A stretch of DNA of 64,000 bases from Lentinula raphanica (lineage: Eukaryota > Basidiomycota > Agaricomycetes > Agaricales > Omphalotaceae): NCBI GenBank assembly GCA_027919835.1, contig JANVFP010000006.1, positions 1,488,001 to 1,552,000 on the forward strand. The letters run 5' to 3'. This document shows, one piece after another, positions 9,762-21,787 of the stretch. Every line of letters starts with the position of its first letter. Within the stretch, counting starts at the first letter, position 1. The position numbers were made by a program, and so were the translations under genes. The notes under the pieces are model-generated. The model was given only the letters and a program-made list of their open reading frames with translations. It did no database searches and had not been told where the DNA came from.

Positions 9762-12700
9762 ATGTTCCCAAATAAACGCATAAAGTTGGACACAGATGCT
9801 CAGCAGAGGCATACGATTATTCTGTCGGAAATCGATGTCGAGCTCGGTCTGAGAAAGCGACTTGCAGAGACTTTGGAATCTAGGATTGCTTGGGCTTCAT
9901 TGCTTGTAGATTCCCTGAAGAATGGTCCGTTCTCTGGATGCTCAACTGAGACTGCTTTCTGATTCTCTTCGCAGAGAGTGAATGTGTATCGGAAGTGCCA
10001 TTCAAGGATGTGGCTTTGAATACGCTCTCCCTATTAGAATCGCCCTCGACCTGCCTGTTCACGCAAGAGACTATCGAAGTTCCTTCCCAAATTACAGGAG
10101 CTAAAGGCCGCCCTCCGCCCAAAGAAAAGCCTATCACTCGCTCACAAAAGTCCAAATTTCTCTATGTCCGCTCTCCAGACGCGCAACATATCATCCTCCT
10201 TCGCTGTTCCATCTGTCATCAGTCAAATTTTAATAATCTCCAGGGTCTGTTCAATCATGGTCGTATATTGCATTCAACGGATTGGGGTTCTCATGAAGAG
10301 TGTGTCAAGGCATGTGCTGTCGCCAAAGAAGAACTTGATACCGAACTCGACCTCGAAGGTGGTGTGGATGTGGGTCGTGGAATGCTTCCAGGCGTGAAGA
10401 GTCTCTTTCAGATGGCAGTTGAGGGGATAGGAGACGAGAAAACAGCTGGTGCTCATACCGAAGCAGATCCAGAACGCAGTGTCCATTTGACGAAGACATT
10501 GGGCTTACACAGCGATTCCCCGGCGTTGGCTTTGTTCTTAGGCAAGGAAGCGAAGCGGAGGACTATCAAGGTCTGGGATCAGGGCGAGCAGATTGATATA
10601 ACAACACTAGACAACGATGGGCCGCGGGCTTCGAGCAAGCCTCGTTGGAAGAAATCATATACACAGCGAAATCGTCCCAATGCAGAGGAAGAATCAATCG
10701 TAGTCAATGACAGAGATGCCCGACTAACGACGGCTAAGCCTTCTTCACAAGTTCCCAATTCTGCGGTCGCAGTGTCCAGATTCCACATCTCCTGTCGAGT
10801 CACGCTGACAGACAGCAGTCTATTCATCCCGGAAGGTTGTTATTGTCACTCTCATGTTCTGAATCATACTGAACATGTATGTATACAGACCAACGTGTTG
10901 AAGAAAAGAAGGAACATACTCATCAATGGATGATTTGCGCTGAATCGGCCTCTTATGTATGTCTCGTTCTTTGCTAAATCAGTAGACATGATCATTGATT
11001 GACATAGACTTGCATTCACAGAGTCTTGATCTCACTGCCGTCCTCACGTCGATGACTGTCACGCCAATATCCTCTCCAGACTTCGAACCAACGGTGTCAT
11101 TCTCTCCACTTGTGGTCACGGAGCCGCCGTTTCTAGTAGTCGGCACTACACATGAACCCTTTCAAGCCCGGGTCGAACTCATGTTCAATCCAAGTACCAG
11201 TGGACCAGGTCAGAATGGACAGAAAGTTGTTTTGGAACATTGGGTTGGCGTACGTGTCTTCACAATCACGAAAGTTTTGCAATCTCATTCCAAATCCAGC
11301 TAGACATGATTGGAACTAACAAGCTTGCCACGAAAGGAGACGAGCAGGTTGTCGACGTGGAACTCGATAAGGACACCGTGCTGAAACCCGCACGGACTGG
11401 TTATACACCTGTGAAAGCTAGGTCGCATTGGGAGAACCCAGAAAACATCAAACACAGCAAGGTTGTCAAGGCAGAGTCAGTCGAAACTACTCCTCCTGAG
11501 CCAGAAATACCAAGTAAGCCTCTAAGTCTTCCAAGCATATCGTGACTCACGTTTGTATTACAGGCTCTTACCATGAACTTCTACAAACACTCATAGCCTC
11601 GTTCCCCATGACCCTCAAGGGTGAGTTGATACGTTCAACAGTAGCGGACGTTTGACTGAATTTGCACTAGATCTCTCCCAAAGTAAAACAAAATCGGACC
11701 ACAAGGTCTCTTACAGGCTATCTGCAGACCCAGCTCAGTTCAGAACGCTCAATATCGGAAGACGAAAAGCTATCGAGGTGCGTATCGTATATCGTCGCAA
11801 TCTGGGAGACTCGTTCACGCTTTTCTAGTGGGCACGAGCGAAAGCGCTTCAGAATGCTTACACAACTCACATACAAACACTGCGGGAACGCAATCCCTGT
11901 GTACATCTCATACCCCTGACGACAGGGGACGTATTTGCTTGGATGGAAGATAATCGGCACTTCATTCGAGAAGAGTCGAAGACGACGCAGAGTATTGAGC
12001 TTGACTCTAAGCAAGATGACATGCTCTCCATCAGAGATTACTCTGAAGGCAGATGGTGTCGCATCTGTGGCTTGGGTCTATGGGCACATGGTGATCGAGG
12101 ATTCGAGTATCTGAAAGCAGAAGCGGAATTGGCAGCTGCTGCAAAAGAACTGCAGGATACGCAGCCTCGGGTCCCCAGAATCAAAATTCGACTACTGAAT
12201 GGTGATGTAGTGACTGGAGGCGGCCTAAGCGCTCCACCTCCACCTCCAAAGCCAGATCCTTTTCAATGCCAAATAATCGTCAAGATGCTACAGCTCCTGA
12301 AGGTGCCTATCGTTGATGTGCGTCGAGTTATTTCGACCCGCACCCAGAAAGAGGGAACGGAACAACCTCGATCCACTGTATCGTTATTGAACCCTCGTCA
12401 ACTTCCTCCTTGGTCTTCACGCACACAGCGTCTTGTGAAGGATCACTCTGCGCTCGTGTCCGCTGCGGATCCAGGGATGATGCTAGGTGTCCGTTCCATC
12501 ATCCATGCTCTCCATCTGCCTTCGTTCTCCCAGCCCTCTTCTACCTCAATATTTCCTCTAGACGCACTGGGTGAAAGTGCTGAGACGGTGAAGGCCAACT
12601 TGTCTCCATACGCTCTTCTCGCACTGGCCACCAAGCAGTTCATCCGGGTGTTGATCAAAGAGGCAGCGGAAATTGAGAAACGAGACAAGGAATTCGGTGT

Positions 12701-13028
12701 CGGCTTCTTGTTCAGTGTGCACCACCGAGATGTTTCCGTGCTAACATCGGGTCCTTCAAGTAGGAAGTACAAGACTGCTCTTGCTGGGAAAAAAGGACGA
12801 GAGAAGGATAAACTCAAACTTCAGTCTATCAAGGTCTTGACACCTATGCATATCATAACCGGGATAGTATCGAACTATGTTCACGCAACAGCATCGGCTT
12901 CGATGCCACTGGAGGGGCGAGCAGGCGTTTCGCCAGTGGGAAGTAGAGGTACTGAGGGTGGTATAGGTACTGCGGTCTTTGGGTGCTTGTCAAGAATAGG
13001 TACTGGCTTAGAAGAGGGAAATTCATGA
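9762..13028 (+). CDS. YEATS2-like chromatin protein (zinc finger, YEATS domain, histone-fold-like end)
   Basis: The N-terminus has a nuclear-type basic start (MFPNKRIKLD) and a C2H2-like finger, LRCSICHQSNFNNLQGLFNH..ILH, near 10200-10275. The YEATS fold follows over several exons: HTHQWMICAESASY, SPLVVTEPPFLVVGTTHEPFQARVELMF near 11110-11190, and then LEHWVELDMIGT. A second Cys/His cluster, WCRICGLGLWAHG, lies near 12055-12090. The C-terminal LSPYALLALATKQFIRVLIKEAAE segment near 12600-12670, ending with LTPMHIITGI, resembles the histone-fold pair that follows YEATS in YEATS2. YEATS domains read acylated histone lysines, and YEATS2 is a subunit of the ATAC acetyltransferase complex in animals; the complex here is an inference. 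Exon 1 ends at an intron with donor gtccgt. Confidence 0.78.
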
Positions 13029-13103
13029 ATATCTCAGCGAATGAAAATCAAAACATTATATGAACAACCCAGATACACCCGTATCTCAGATAAATAACAC
13101 GAT

Positions 13104-15689
13104 CTAGTACGATCTTCCAAACATGGTCCAACGTTTTGCATCGTTTCCACAAGCCGGGCACTTTGTCTTCCCTGGCTCGATAGGCGTCCAGCGAGACTGG
13201 TCGAAGGGAATGCACAACGATTTAGCTCCGGCAGATGGCGCGCGTTCGTCAGTAGGTTCAGAGCTATGGAAGGCAAAATATCAGTCTGTTGTTTGGCAAT
13301 GAAATGGCGGGCGACATACGCCTTGGCACTTCTCTCTTTGATGTCGTCTTCACACGCTTCTCGTTCGCACCAGGGTAAGACTACTACGTTCTTGCCGTCA
13401 AGTGTAGGAACGACGTCTTCCCACTTGGTGACCTCCTTGAGACGAGACTGATAGGTTTCTTGCGCGCGTTTCAACATGTCTGTATGGATGGTGTCCAAGA
13501 GTTCAGAGACTGTCGACGAGATGTTCTCCAATGCAACAGGGCTCTTCACGCCGTTGTCCCGACGTACTGCGAGTGTCTGTTGTTTGGCAAGGTCATTCGG
13601 ACCGATTTCGAGGCGAAGGGGAACACCCTGTGACAAAGAGTTGAATACTGTGAATTCAAAATCCGAAGTAGATATACCTTCTGCTCCCAGTCGTTGAATT
13701 TGTAACCAGGAGTTTTGTCATCTCTCAGATCGGCCTTGACCCTCAATCCAGCTTTCTTCAACGTTTTTGCAAGGTCATCGCAAGCACCCTCAATTTTCGA
13801 CCTAGTGTCATCGTTCGTGTTGACAGTGATACCGCATGGAACGATGACAACTTGGATGCTCGCAACCCGGGGAGGGAGTACTAATCCCTGGTTATCACCA
13901 TGCACCATAACCATCACACCGATAACTCGTGTCGAGAGTCCCCAGGAATTTTGCCAGACGTAAGTTTTGCGCTGGTTGGTAGGATCCGTGGGGTCTTCGA
14001 CGACGATGTTGAACATTTCTGGTCGAGAAAAGTTCTGTCCTAGACAATGGGAAGTAGCGCCTTGTATACCTCGTCCAGTGGTGGGAATGAAGCCTTCAAC
14101 GGTAGTCGTATAAAGACCCCCAGCAAACTTCTCTTTCTCGGACTTGATACCAGGAATGACAGGAACCGCCAAAAGCTCTTCGTAGATCCGTCTGTAGAGT
14201 TCAAGTATTTGGCGCACTTCAACGTCCGCTTCTTCTTTGGTGAGATGGGCTGTGTGACCTTCTTGCCATAAGAATTCACGTGTACGAAGGAACGGTTGAG
14301 GGTTTTTGAATTCCCAACGCACAACACTGTTCCATTGGTTGAGTTTTAGAGGGAGATCCCGATGGCTTTGGATCCACTTTGCGTAGTAGGGGTACATGAC
14401 AGTTTCGGACGTTGGACGAATGGCGATAGGCTCCTCCAGGTCAGAGTTTCCACTGCGCGCGATTTTCAGGATCGGGAATCATAGATGTATCTAGAAGACC
14501 TACGCTTTCGTGACCCACGCAACTTCGGGCGAGAAACCTTCGATATGATCCTTTTCGCGTTCAAGGACCTTGCTTGAGACGAACATGGGGAAGTAGGAAT
14601 TCTGAACACCTAACTCCTTGATTTCTGCATCGAACCATCCTTCACACACAGGAATGTCAAAATCGTTTCCCAGAGAGCGGACGCGAAGAACTTACTTTGA
14701 ATCGCTTCCCAGATGCTGAAAGACCACGGCTTAAGAATGTAGCAACCAGACACGTTGTAGTAATCCAGCATGTCTGCCTTGAGCAGAACCTAAACAAAGT
14801 TTTCTCAGTTGAAAACAAGATGCACGGTTGATATAAGAACTCACATTAGTGTACCACGTAGGAAAATCAACCTCTTTCTTGACTCCGATTGCAATTTGAG
14901 GTGCGCCCTCGATCTTCGCAGCTTCCTTCTCCTTTGGAGGGGCTTTGGAAGAAGCTGCGGCAGGCGCAGCAGTTTCGAGGTTCTGAAGATCAAGTTCATG
15001 AAGCTTAACCTCTTCAGTCTCTAAATGGCGCAGATATTGAAGCAGATCGGAGCTGGATAAGAAGGCAGTTGCACTAGAAGAAAGAGCATGGAGACCGAGG
15101 GGAGTCGATAGACTGGCGATTGAGGCATCTACCACCGTGGTGACTTTGGAAAAGTTTGTTTCGTTGAGGGCCAGAGGAGAGACTGAGAGAAATCGTTGAA
15201 TGATCTTCCATGGAAAGACAGCGGATTGAACGTACGTGAGTCTTTATCGAGGGAAAAGAACTCTTTCAAAAGATCCTCCGATGCCAGTCGTAGTTCCTTC
15301 AGATTGAGCTTTTTCCCAATTGCTCCAGAGTTGACGGACGCGGATTCACGAGCAATAACGACGACGGGGACTGGCGTAGCCGTTTTCGCGGTTTTCGGTT
15401 TGTAGACAAGGGTTTTGATGAGCTCGAAAGAACTAGGGCTATCCGAGCTAGCGGTCAACGCATCGCGCCAAGTTGCTGGAGAATTTGTGCTGGAATGGTT
15501 GACGAGAGTTGAGTTGAGAGAGAGGGAGGTGAGAGACTTTGTGACCGAGTCCATGGTGGAAAAACGAGATGAGAGTCGAGAGGATAGAAGATTTTGAGAA
15601 GAGCGAGTCAGAGAAAGGCTTATCAGATGGCGGTGGGGAAAATAAACAAATCGAGTCAATCGACTTGTTCTCAAAAGCATGGCTTTCAA
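13104..15689 (-). CDS. prolyl-tRNA synthetase, eukaryotic type, with mitochondrial leader
   Basis: Class II synthetase charging tRNA-Pro. The catalytic core carries [20 protein letters not shown], the motif 2 region [33 protein letters not shown] and [17 protein letters not shown]; then come the anticodon domain ([12 protein letters not shown]) and the archaeal/eukaryotic C-terminal zinc-type domain, with CPACG and the conserved end FGRSY rebuilt across an intron. An N-terminal extra domain of about 200 residues precedes the core and likely corresponds to the fungal YbaK/editing-like domain. The first Met gives about 45 residues with many Arg, Ser and Leu and no acid residues, then MDSVTKS, which could be the start of the cytosolic form. 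It converges on the YEATS gene. Confidence 0.93.
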
Positions 15690-15864
15690 TAGCTCTCAAC
15701 AACGCGTTGTTTTTTCACCGGGAGAGGTAAAAAGCCAAGCTGCCGACAGCGACGATGACCGCGTTGCCGAGAGTGTGGTCATCGACCCTAACAGTGAACA
15801 ATCATTCAATAATTCTTTAGTATACTACAGTTTCAACTTCAACTACTCCCATGTTCCATTACAA

Positions 15865-18800
15865 TTACAGTCCTGTCCAGCTCAAAGTCGTATCAAGCTC
15901 GATAGTCTTTTGATAAACTATGTGTTCACAGCTGAAACCAACATGCAGCACATATTGGCCAGCGTCCACCTTCCATTGATTCTTCTCTTCATCCCAGTGT
16001 GAGAACGACCATTTGTCCAACTTTACTGTGCAAATGGCAACCTCTCCTGCTACCACGTCTCGAGCCTTTGCAAAACCCTTCAATTGCAAAGGGGGATGGG
16101 TTATACCTGTGTCAGGGTAGGCCACGTACAACTGTACGACCTCTGAACCTGCGACAGAGCCTGTGTTTTTCAGACGTGTGGTTATTTCCACGTCTACACC
16201 CGTCTGTGTCAAGTCGCAGCTAAGAAGGTCAAAGGTAGTGTACGAAAGGCCATAACTGAAGGATGGAAATCAACTTGTGCCAATGCAACGTTGCCTCCAA
16301 AGGACTCACCCAAAACAGAAAAGCGGTTCAATCCTGTTCTTGATGTGGTGTTTATACCCGACCATCAAGTCTTCACGGTAGTTGATCTTACCGTGCTCAC
16401 TGCGAAGATTGGGATACGCTGCAATGTCTTCGACTTTCTTCGGAAATGAGAGTGGCAAGCGACCACTTGGATTGGCTTTCCCGAACAGCACATCTGCAAT
16501 GGCATTTCCGACCTCATTTCCGAGGTACCAGGTCTGCAATATACCTGCTACCTCGTCCTTCCAAGGCATTTCGACAGCAGATCCCTTGAAGGGTGGTAAG
16601 GGTAGCGTCAGGTTCCGATGCTCCCGTACATGGAAGGTTACTTACTGCTTGCACGCAAACTACAGTGTTAGGATTCACTGTTGCAAGTTTGGCGATAACT
16701 TCTGCCTGCCTCCCTGGCAATTCCAATGAGGGTCGATCAAACCCTTCGCTCTCCCATTCAGGTGTCAATCCACCGATGAAAACCACTGCATCCGAGCCTT
16801 TAGCTAGTCTGACTGCGTCCTCTATTGCGGCATCGGCATCGATTTTTTCGCAACCACCTAGACGCTACAAGATACGAGTTGACGCAGACTATTCCCCGTG
16901 GTACGATGGAGAAAGTGGCTTACCAGCCCTCGCATGAGCGCAGGTTGTGCATTGGGGACAGTATTTCCCTTGTCATCTTTATCAGGGGGTGGGTACGAGT
17001 TCGTATATTCAACGAGGACATCTACTGATGTCCCCTCTTTGAGCTCAACAGTCGCCTTTTCTTCGATAGTACCTTGCCTATGCATATTGTTATCGTCAGC
17101 AAACATCCAACTTGACTGCCATAAGCGATTCGTACCCATAGAAGAAATCTCCAGGCGTCTGTTTGGTCCAATTGTCGATGGTGAGCTCTCCATTGATCCA
17201 GAGTTTTGCTCTTCCTGTGGTTACAAGACTCAGAAGAGAAACAGCAATTAGAACGACAATGTCGCCCACCTGCTACTGTCAATCCAAGTTCAAACGGCGC
17301 AGTCTTATCAACTGTTAATCGCCCTGTCATTTTCAGTGTCCAGTTCTCAGTCAATCCTTCGGGGATGAAATCATTGAGTTTAACCCGAGTGTCGTTCAAG
17401 ACGAATTCTGCTATCGGGGGAGAGAGCTTTCCGTCTTTGGTGTGGTTGTAGAATGTAGCAAGCCAACCAGGCCTTCCGGATGGTGTTTCGAGGTAGTTTT
17501 CGAGGGTTGGGAGATATTTGTGAGCTAGAAGAAAGATGGCAAATACAGTCAGGACTCCAGGCTCAACGACTTTCGGTAGAAGAGTACCCACCATAGCACC
17601 CAACGGCATAAGATATCTGCAAACTATCAAAGGCACCTTCTTGTATACCTTCGTACGGCGTGACTATATAGCTAGCCTTGAGTGCAGCGGATCCTCCACC
17701 AGATATCACGTTCCCTTTAGCATTAGGGCCCACAATCGCAAGCTTGCGCACTCGATCCGACTTCAAAGGAAGGACGTGATCGCGATTCTGCAACAGCACA
17801 ATCCCCTGAGCCGCCAAGGCCCTGCAAAACTGTCGTATCTCCGGCGTGTCGCGGGTGCGTTCTTTTCCATCGCCATAGACGACTTCGGGATTAAGACGAG
17901 CTTGGTGCTGGATATATGTAAGCATGTTCCTCACACGTTCGTCGAGCGTTGAGGGTGATAGCTTTTGGGCAGATAATACATGGTTGACAAGGATAGGTGT
18001 CCTCCAACGGGTGGGTCCTGGCATTTCTAGATCCAAGCCTGCGTTGATGGGTTGGTCTACGCCGTATGTACCGTACCTGGTTCAGCTATGTATCATTGAC
18101 TGGATCAGAGGAGGGTGGATTGGAGAAGATATACCAGTCGCTCATGACGATGCCTTTGAATTTCCACTCGTCTCTGAGTATATCTTGCAACAGCTCGGAA
18201 TTCTCGGAGCAATGAACGCCATGGATGCGTCCATACCTGGGAGAGCATTGAACAATTCAATATTGAAGTAATACCTTTGATCAATATGTCAGACGCACGA
18301 GGTCATAAAGGCCCAAGGTTTCGCAAACTTCTGGGCCAGCATGAACCTGAGGTAGTGTTCAAGTATGTAAAGAGCAAGCAGATCATGCCCGGATTAAATT
18401 CAGCTCACGGATAGAGGTATACTTCTCGTAATGCCCTGGCGGACATGACTGAATCAGCGGCAGTCCTTTCGTGCTCTTGATCGTTCCCGACAAAGTGCTT
18501 GATAGCTGGACAAAGACATGTTAGAGTCATGGGATCAGCAACGAGAAACTTGGGAAGTTGGCTACTGGCCAGCCTTTACCTGCAGATACCCCCTGAGATT
18601 GGAGACCATTCACGTATGAAGAAGCCATCATTCCTATGATTATTGCGTTTCTGAAGCTTGAACGACTTGAGAAACAGTTACTTACCTGAAAGGTAGGGAT
18701 CTTCGGAAAAGCTCTCGAACGCACGTCCACCAAGCGGTGAGCGTTGAATGTTACAGGTCGGAGCAAGTAAGATGACTGAAGACTTGATTTTCGCCTCTTC

Positions 18801-19179
18801 AGCCAGGAACTCTCCCACCTTGTGTATAAGATCGACATCGAAAGTAGATGCTAGAGAGGTTGCACACTGAAAGTCGGGGGTCAGCAGTTGCCGAACACAT
18901 TGTGAAGCCTCTGCGCACTGGAAGACATTGAGCAGGGGTAGAGGCAAAATGAGAAGACCCTCGGACGCCCTGTCATACATTTCAAATCTGTGGTTTTTGG
19001 TAGGGAGCAAAGCATGATCCTACGTTTGGACCGTCACTGCAACGAATAGAGGGAATTTCCAGACGGGGAATTGGTGTAGTATTCCACCAATTTGGAGCGC
19101 TCAAGAGAGAGATTTTCTCTTCAGTCTGAAGTTTGGAGACAAGATCATTGATATCCGCAACATTGAACGAACGAGACAT
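15865..19179 (-). CDS. GH3 beta-glucosidase with PA14 domain
   Basis: Hydrolyses beta-linked glucose from cello-oligosaccharides or glycosides. From the start [17 protein letters not shown] there is no signal peptide, so it is probably intracellular. The GH3 N-terminal barrel shows [42 protein letters not shown] and the nucleophile box SDWYGTYG, which is rebuilt across an intron, followed by [12 protein letters not shown]. The C-terminal sandwich domain starts [12 protein letters not shown], and a PA14 module ([11 protein letters not shown] near 17480, then a [10 protein letters not shown] strand) is inserted after it, as in the fungal BglI type. [18 protein letters not shown] and the fibronectin-III-like end finish the protein. 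The many introns make its exact length uncertain (roughly 850 residues). Confidence 0.92.
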
Positions 19180-19313
19180 GGAAAAAACACAGACGCTTTG
19201 GACATCGTTGTCCTCCTTTAAGTATGAATTTCGGCCCGGAGCTCCGACAGCACGGAGAAACCTCGCAAAAACTTCAGCCCAAGGCAAATTTCTCTCAACC
19301 TTGACGTTCATCG

Positions 19314-19994
19314 ATGTCGACTTACTCTGATTTTTCAGACGTTCACACAAATCTCGCTCGTCCAAAAACTTCTGCAACTCTCACCGTACGAGTTATAAAA
19401 TCCTTTCAATATCGTACAGAACGAAGTCTTGTTCTTCAAAACATTAATCTCGAAACGACCACTGTAGGTCAGTTGAAGGATATTTCTCGTCAAGGTAGTT
19501 CGCGTTAGCCCTGTAGCGCGACTGGAGGAATAATTCTTCTAGCTATCCAATCCCAGTCAGGTTGGAAGCCGTATCGGAATGTTGAGCTAGGTAGGTTATG
19601 GTTCGGAAAGAACTCGTATGAAGGAGACTATAACTCGGTCTTCCCAGATACTATGAAGCTTTACTCTCAAGCTCATGGGGCCAAGGTAAAGGACATTCCA
19701 CGGAAAGACATATATAACCTTATTCCTTCCCAGACTACCAATCTTATAATAAACCTCGACCATGATGAATGGATTCTGACTGACGACAGCAAAACCCTTG
19801 CCGAGGCTGGTTTTGGTTCGTATTCTCTATACTTCACATGCATCATCTCATTTCTACCGTAGAAAACGAAACAGAAGTCAGCTTCTTCAATCGAAATCTA
19901 TACGAGCAGTTCAAACAGAACCCCGAGGTATGATGCTTGAAAACATAAAACTCCATATTCAGCACAACTCATCTCATCTTAGACAACGTGGTAG
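19314..19994 (+). CDS. UPF0538 family protein (C2orf76-like)
   Basis: A conserved eukaryotic protein of unknown function. It reads TLTVRVIKSFQYRTERSLVL, TTTVGQLKD, WKPYRNVELDTMKLY, TTNLIINLDHDEWIL.DDSKTL, ENETEVSFFNR..YEQFKQNPE and ends TTW, matching the family from end to end. The exons are joined over introns at about 19490-19540, 19609-19651, 19816-19861 and 19926-19982; the last exon is only 12 bases (19983-19994). The start at 19314 adds a 20-residue polar N-terminus, while the conserved domain begins near residue 21. It is divergent from the beta-glucosidase gene by 134 bases. Confidence 0.85.
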
Positions 19995-20115
19995 ATACAG
20001 TAGCGGTAAATATCAGGTTGGAAAGCAGTATGTACAGTATATATCATACGACGGATCTAAAATGCAACTGGATGACTAGACGAATGAAGAGAATGAAAGC
20101 TGGATGTACCGTACT

Positions 20116-21586
20116 CTATTGGTTGGCACACTGCACGCGAGGCTCTGTATCCTCGTCCATCGCATCAGGATCTCGCATTGGTTGACGTCGTGAGTCTGGC
20201 TCGTCCATGGTAACCTCCTCGATAGCGATGTTCTTGGGGAAAGTCTGAGGTGGATTCCGTTTAGGAAGGGCTTTTTCGAGGTACCGAATGTTTTCTGGAG
20301 CGATCGTGTCGGGGAAGGTAACGTTTAGCTTGACATACATGTCTCCTGGTTCATGGTGTCTTTGAGATGGCATACCCTGGCCGTGAATGACCTTCATGTC
20401 GCCTGTAAAGGATAAACATAGGCTCTATGTGGATTCAGAGATAACGGAAAACATACCATGCTTGATCACTTCGCCTGGTTCGATTTTGACCAAGAGAGCC
20501 CGGTCATCAAGGTGTTTAATAGTGAATTCACCGCCAGCAAGTGCCGTGAGGAGGTCAATCTCAACATCAATGAGAAGATCGTTCTCCTGACGCTTGAAAC
20601 GATCGTGTGGCTTCTCCTCTATAACGATAACCACATCCCCTGTCTCCGCCCCGGGAGACTGGTCACTCTCACCGCGGAACTGGACCGTCTGACCGCCTTT
20701 CATACCCTTATCGATATGAACCTCAAGGAACTTCTTCTCCGGCAACACTTTCTTCCCTTTACACTGTGTGCACCTATCCTTTGCCGCTATCGTCTCCCCA
20801 GTCCCACCACATTCATCACAACCAGATTGTATTTGCTGGATCATCGGACCCATCTGGCGCAGGGTAACTCTGATACCGCGACCGTTGCAGCCGGTACAGG
20901 TCTTGGTAGCACCTTCTTTTCCACCTTTGCCCTTGCATTTTGAACAGATGACGTTTCGGGTGAGAGCGAGCTTTGTTGTTTTGCCTTTGTAGAGGTCTTC
21001 GAGGGTGACGTGGACCCGGTGAACGAGATCTTTGGTCTTGCGGGCGGTTGAACGTGAGGGGCCTCCGCCGCCGAAGAATCCACCACCGCCGAAAAGTTGA
21101 CTGAATAGATCCTTGTAGAATGTTAGCTATCACTTTTTCTTGGCATGGCATTGGATGTTGGATAACACATACTTGAGGGTCCATGCCGCCCATGCCACCT
21201 GCGTCGTTTAATCCAGCCTCTCCTCCCTCATCGTACATCCTTCGCTTTTGAGGATCGGATAACACTTCATAACTATTGAGAGTTTGACTCAGCATTGGAG
21301 AAAATCTGATTTGAAACCGGTAAACGTACGCGTGTGTTATTTCTTTGAAGACTTCAGCGTCTCCACCTTTATCTGGATGTGCTCGTAAGGCCCTGAAAGA
21401 GAGAGATAAGAGTTCAAGAACGCAAGAATGGGTGAAATTTGCTACTTTTTGCGGTAGGCCTTTTTCAAATCAGATTCTGAGGCATTGGGATCGACTTCGA
21501 GGAGATCATAGTATTTACTGCGAATTTTAACGACAGTGAATATTGACACAGAGAGCTAGATGAGATACGTACGTTTCAACGACCAT
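20116..21586 (-). CDS. type I DnaJ co-chaperone (Ydj1/Mas5-like), prenylated
   Basis: J-domain Hsp40 partner of cytosolic Hsp70. The J domain is split over short exons: MVVET, then YYDLL.V.PNAS, the HPD motif in RAHPDKGGDAEVFKEI, and SYEVLSDPQKRRMYDEGGEA. A Gly/Phe region (LFGGGGFFGGGG) follows, then four zinc repeats CSKCKGKG, CTGCNGRG, CDECGGTG and CTQCKGKK, and two substrate-binding domains. The acidic tail ends VQCANQ; the last four residues, CANQ, form a CaaX box like the CASQ of yeast Ydj1, so farnesylation and endoplasmic reticulum or membrane contact are likely. All key residues are present. Confidence 0.95.
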
Positions 21587-21787
21587 GATAAGTGAAGAGC
21601 GACAATGAGAATGACAATGTGAGGAAGGGAAAGGGAGGAGAAGGTTGTTGAAAAAGGTGTGTTGTTGTACACTGCTTTGAGCGCTTCAAGGCCATTTTTC
21701 AAGTTACATAACAAAAAATCGCGATCATTCTACGAGCGTCGATGATATTCCATCAGGTATACATAACAGGTAACACCTTCAATATCT

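Noticed and set aside
15679..16002. Plus-strand frame of 107 codons between ProRS and the beta-glucosidase
   Set aside because: Half of it is antisense to the last beta-glucosidase exon, and the rest has no motif.
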